A stretch of 39,199 nt of DNA, taken from positions 1-39,199 of the IMG/VR virus record IMGVR_UViG_3300009285_001119; one strand, given 5' to 3'. The position numbers were made by a program, and so were the translations under genes. The notes beneath the pieces are model-generated. The model made no database searches, was not told the origin of the DNA, and worked only from the letters and a program-made list of their open reading frames with translations. Within the stretch, counting starts at the first letter, position 1, and each line of letters opens with the position of its first letter. Shown here piece after piece: positions 39,198-39,199 of the stretch. The stretch comes from a virus.

Positions 39198-39199
39198 TA

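Noticed and set aside
1-39199. Claim that the window is a complete circular genome
   Set aside because: Tail gene order across the two ends is suggestive, but no end overlap or repeat was seen and the tape measure start is missing.

Overview
The window is one continuous stretch of a tailed-phage (siphovirus-like) genome. It enters inside the tape measure gene and leaves inside the tail assembly chaperone gene, so a whole gene set is visible except the start of the tape measure gene. It could be the opened map of one circular or permuted genome, but the sequence does not prove that. It is AT-rich, with strong Shine-Dalgarno sites (AGGAGG-type), many ATGA/TAATG stop-start overlaps, TTG and GTG starts, and consensus TTGACA/TATAAT promoters with 17-base spacers. 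This fits a virus of a low-GC bacterium; nothing identifies the host. Every gene but one is on the + strand.

Layout: 1-5.7 kb tail (tape measure end, distal and tip proteins, fibre-like protein). 5.2-7.0 kb secreted/lysis region (secreted peptide, holin-like peptides, amidase endolysin) closed by a terminator at 7.01 kb. 7.1-15.4 kb early replication and recombination genes (DUF1376 protein, HNH endonuclease, SSB, annealing-type protein, PD-(D/E)XK nuclease, coiled-coil protein, superinfection-immunity-like membrane protein, second nuclease). 15.4-16.8 kb glycosyltransferase plus acyltransferase. 16.8-22.6 kb many very small accessory genes (zinc-binding and membrane peptides, RusA, pentapeptide-repeat protein, decayed duplicates). 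22.6-24.96 kb sigma-region-4-like regulator and terminase. 25-34.1 kb portal/MuF, protease-scaffold, decoration, major capsid and repeat-rich virion proteins. 34.1-39.2 kb large glycosyltransferase, Mu-like neck proteins, tail tube and chaperone.

The most striking system is at 27.0-28.0 kb. The head-morphogenesis (MuF) part of the portal fusion is broken inside an intein. The N-intein half ends one gene, the C-intein half begins another, and a Vsr-like EDxHD homing endonuclease gene lies between them on the opposite strand. It has its own consensus promoter, whose -35 box overlaps the start of the C-intein gene. Making the MuF protein would require protein trans-splicing.

A second signal is a pair of 5-base-periodic tracts (G at every fifth base, 11 and 13 times in a row) on either side of an unrecognised 186-aa gene at 12.6-13.1 kb. 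A third is a textbook -1 frameshift site (T TTT TTA, 7-base spacer, inverted repeat) at the end of the tail chaperone gene. No tRNA, rRNA, CRISPR array, integrase or insertion sequence was recognised.
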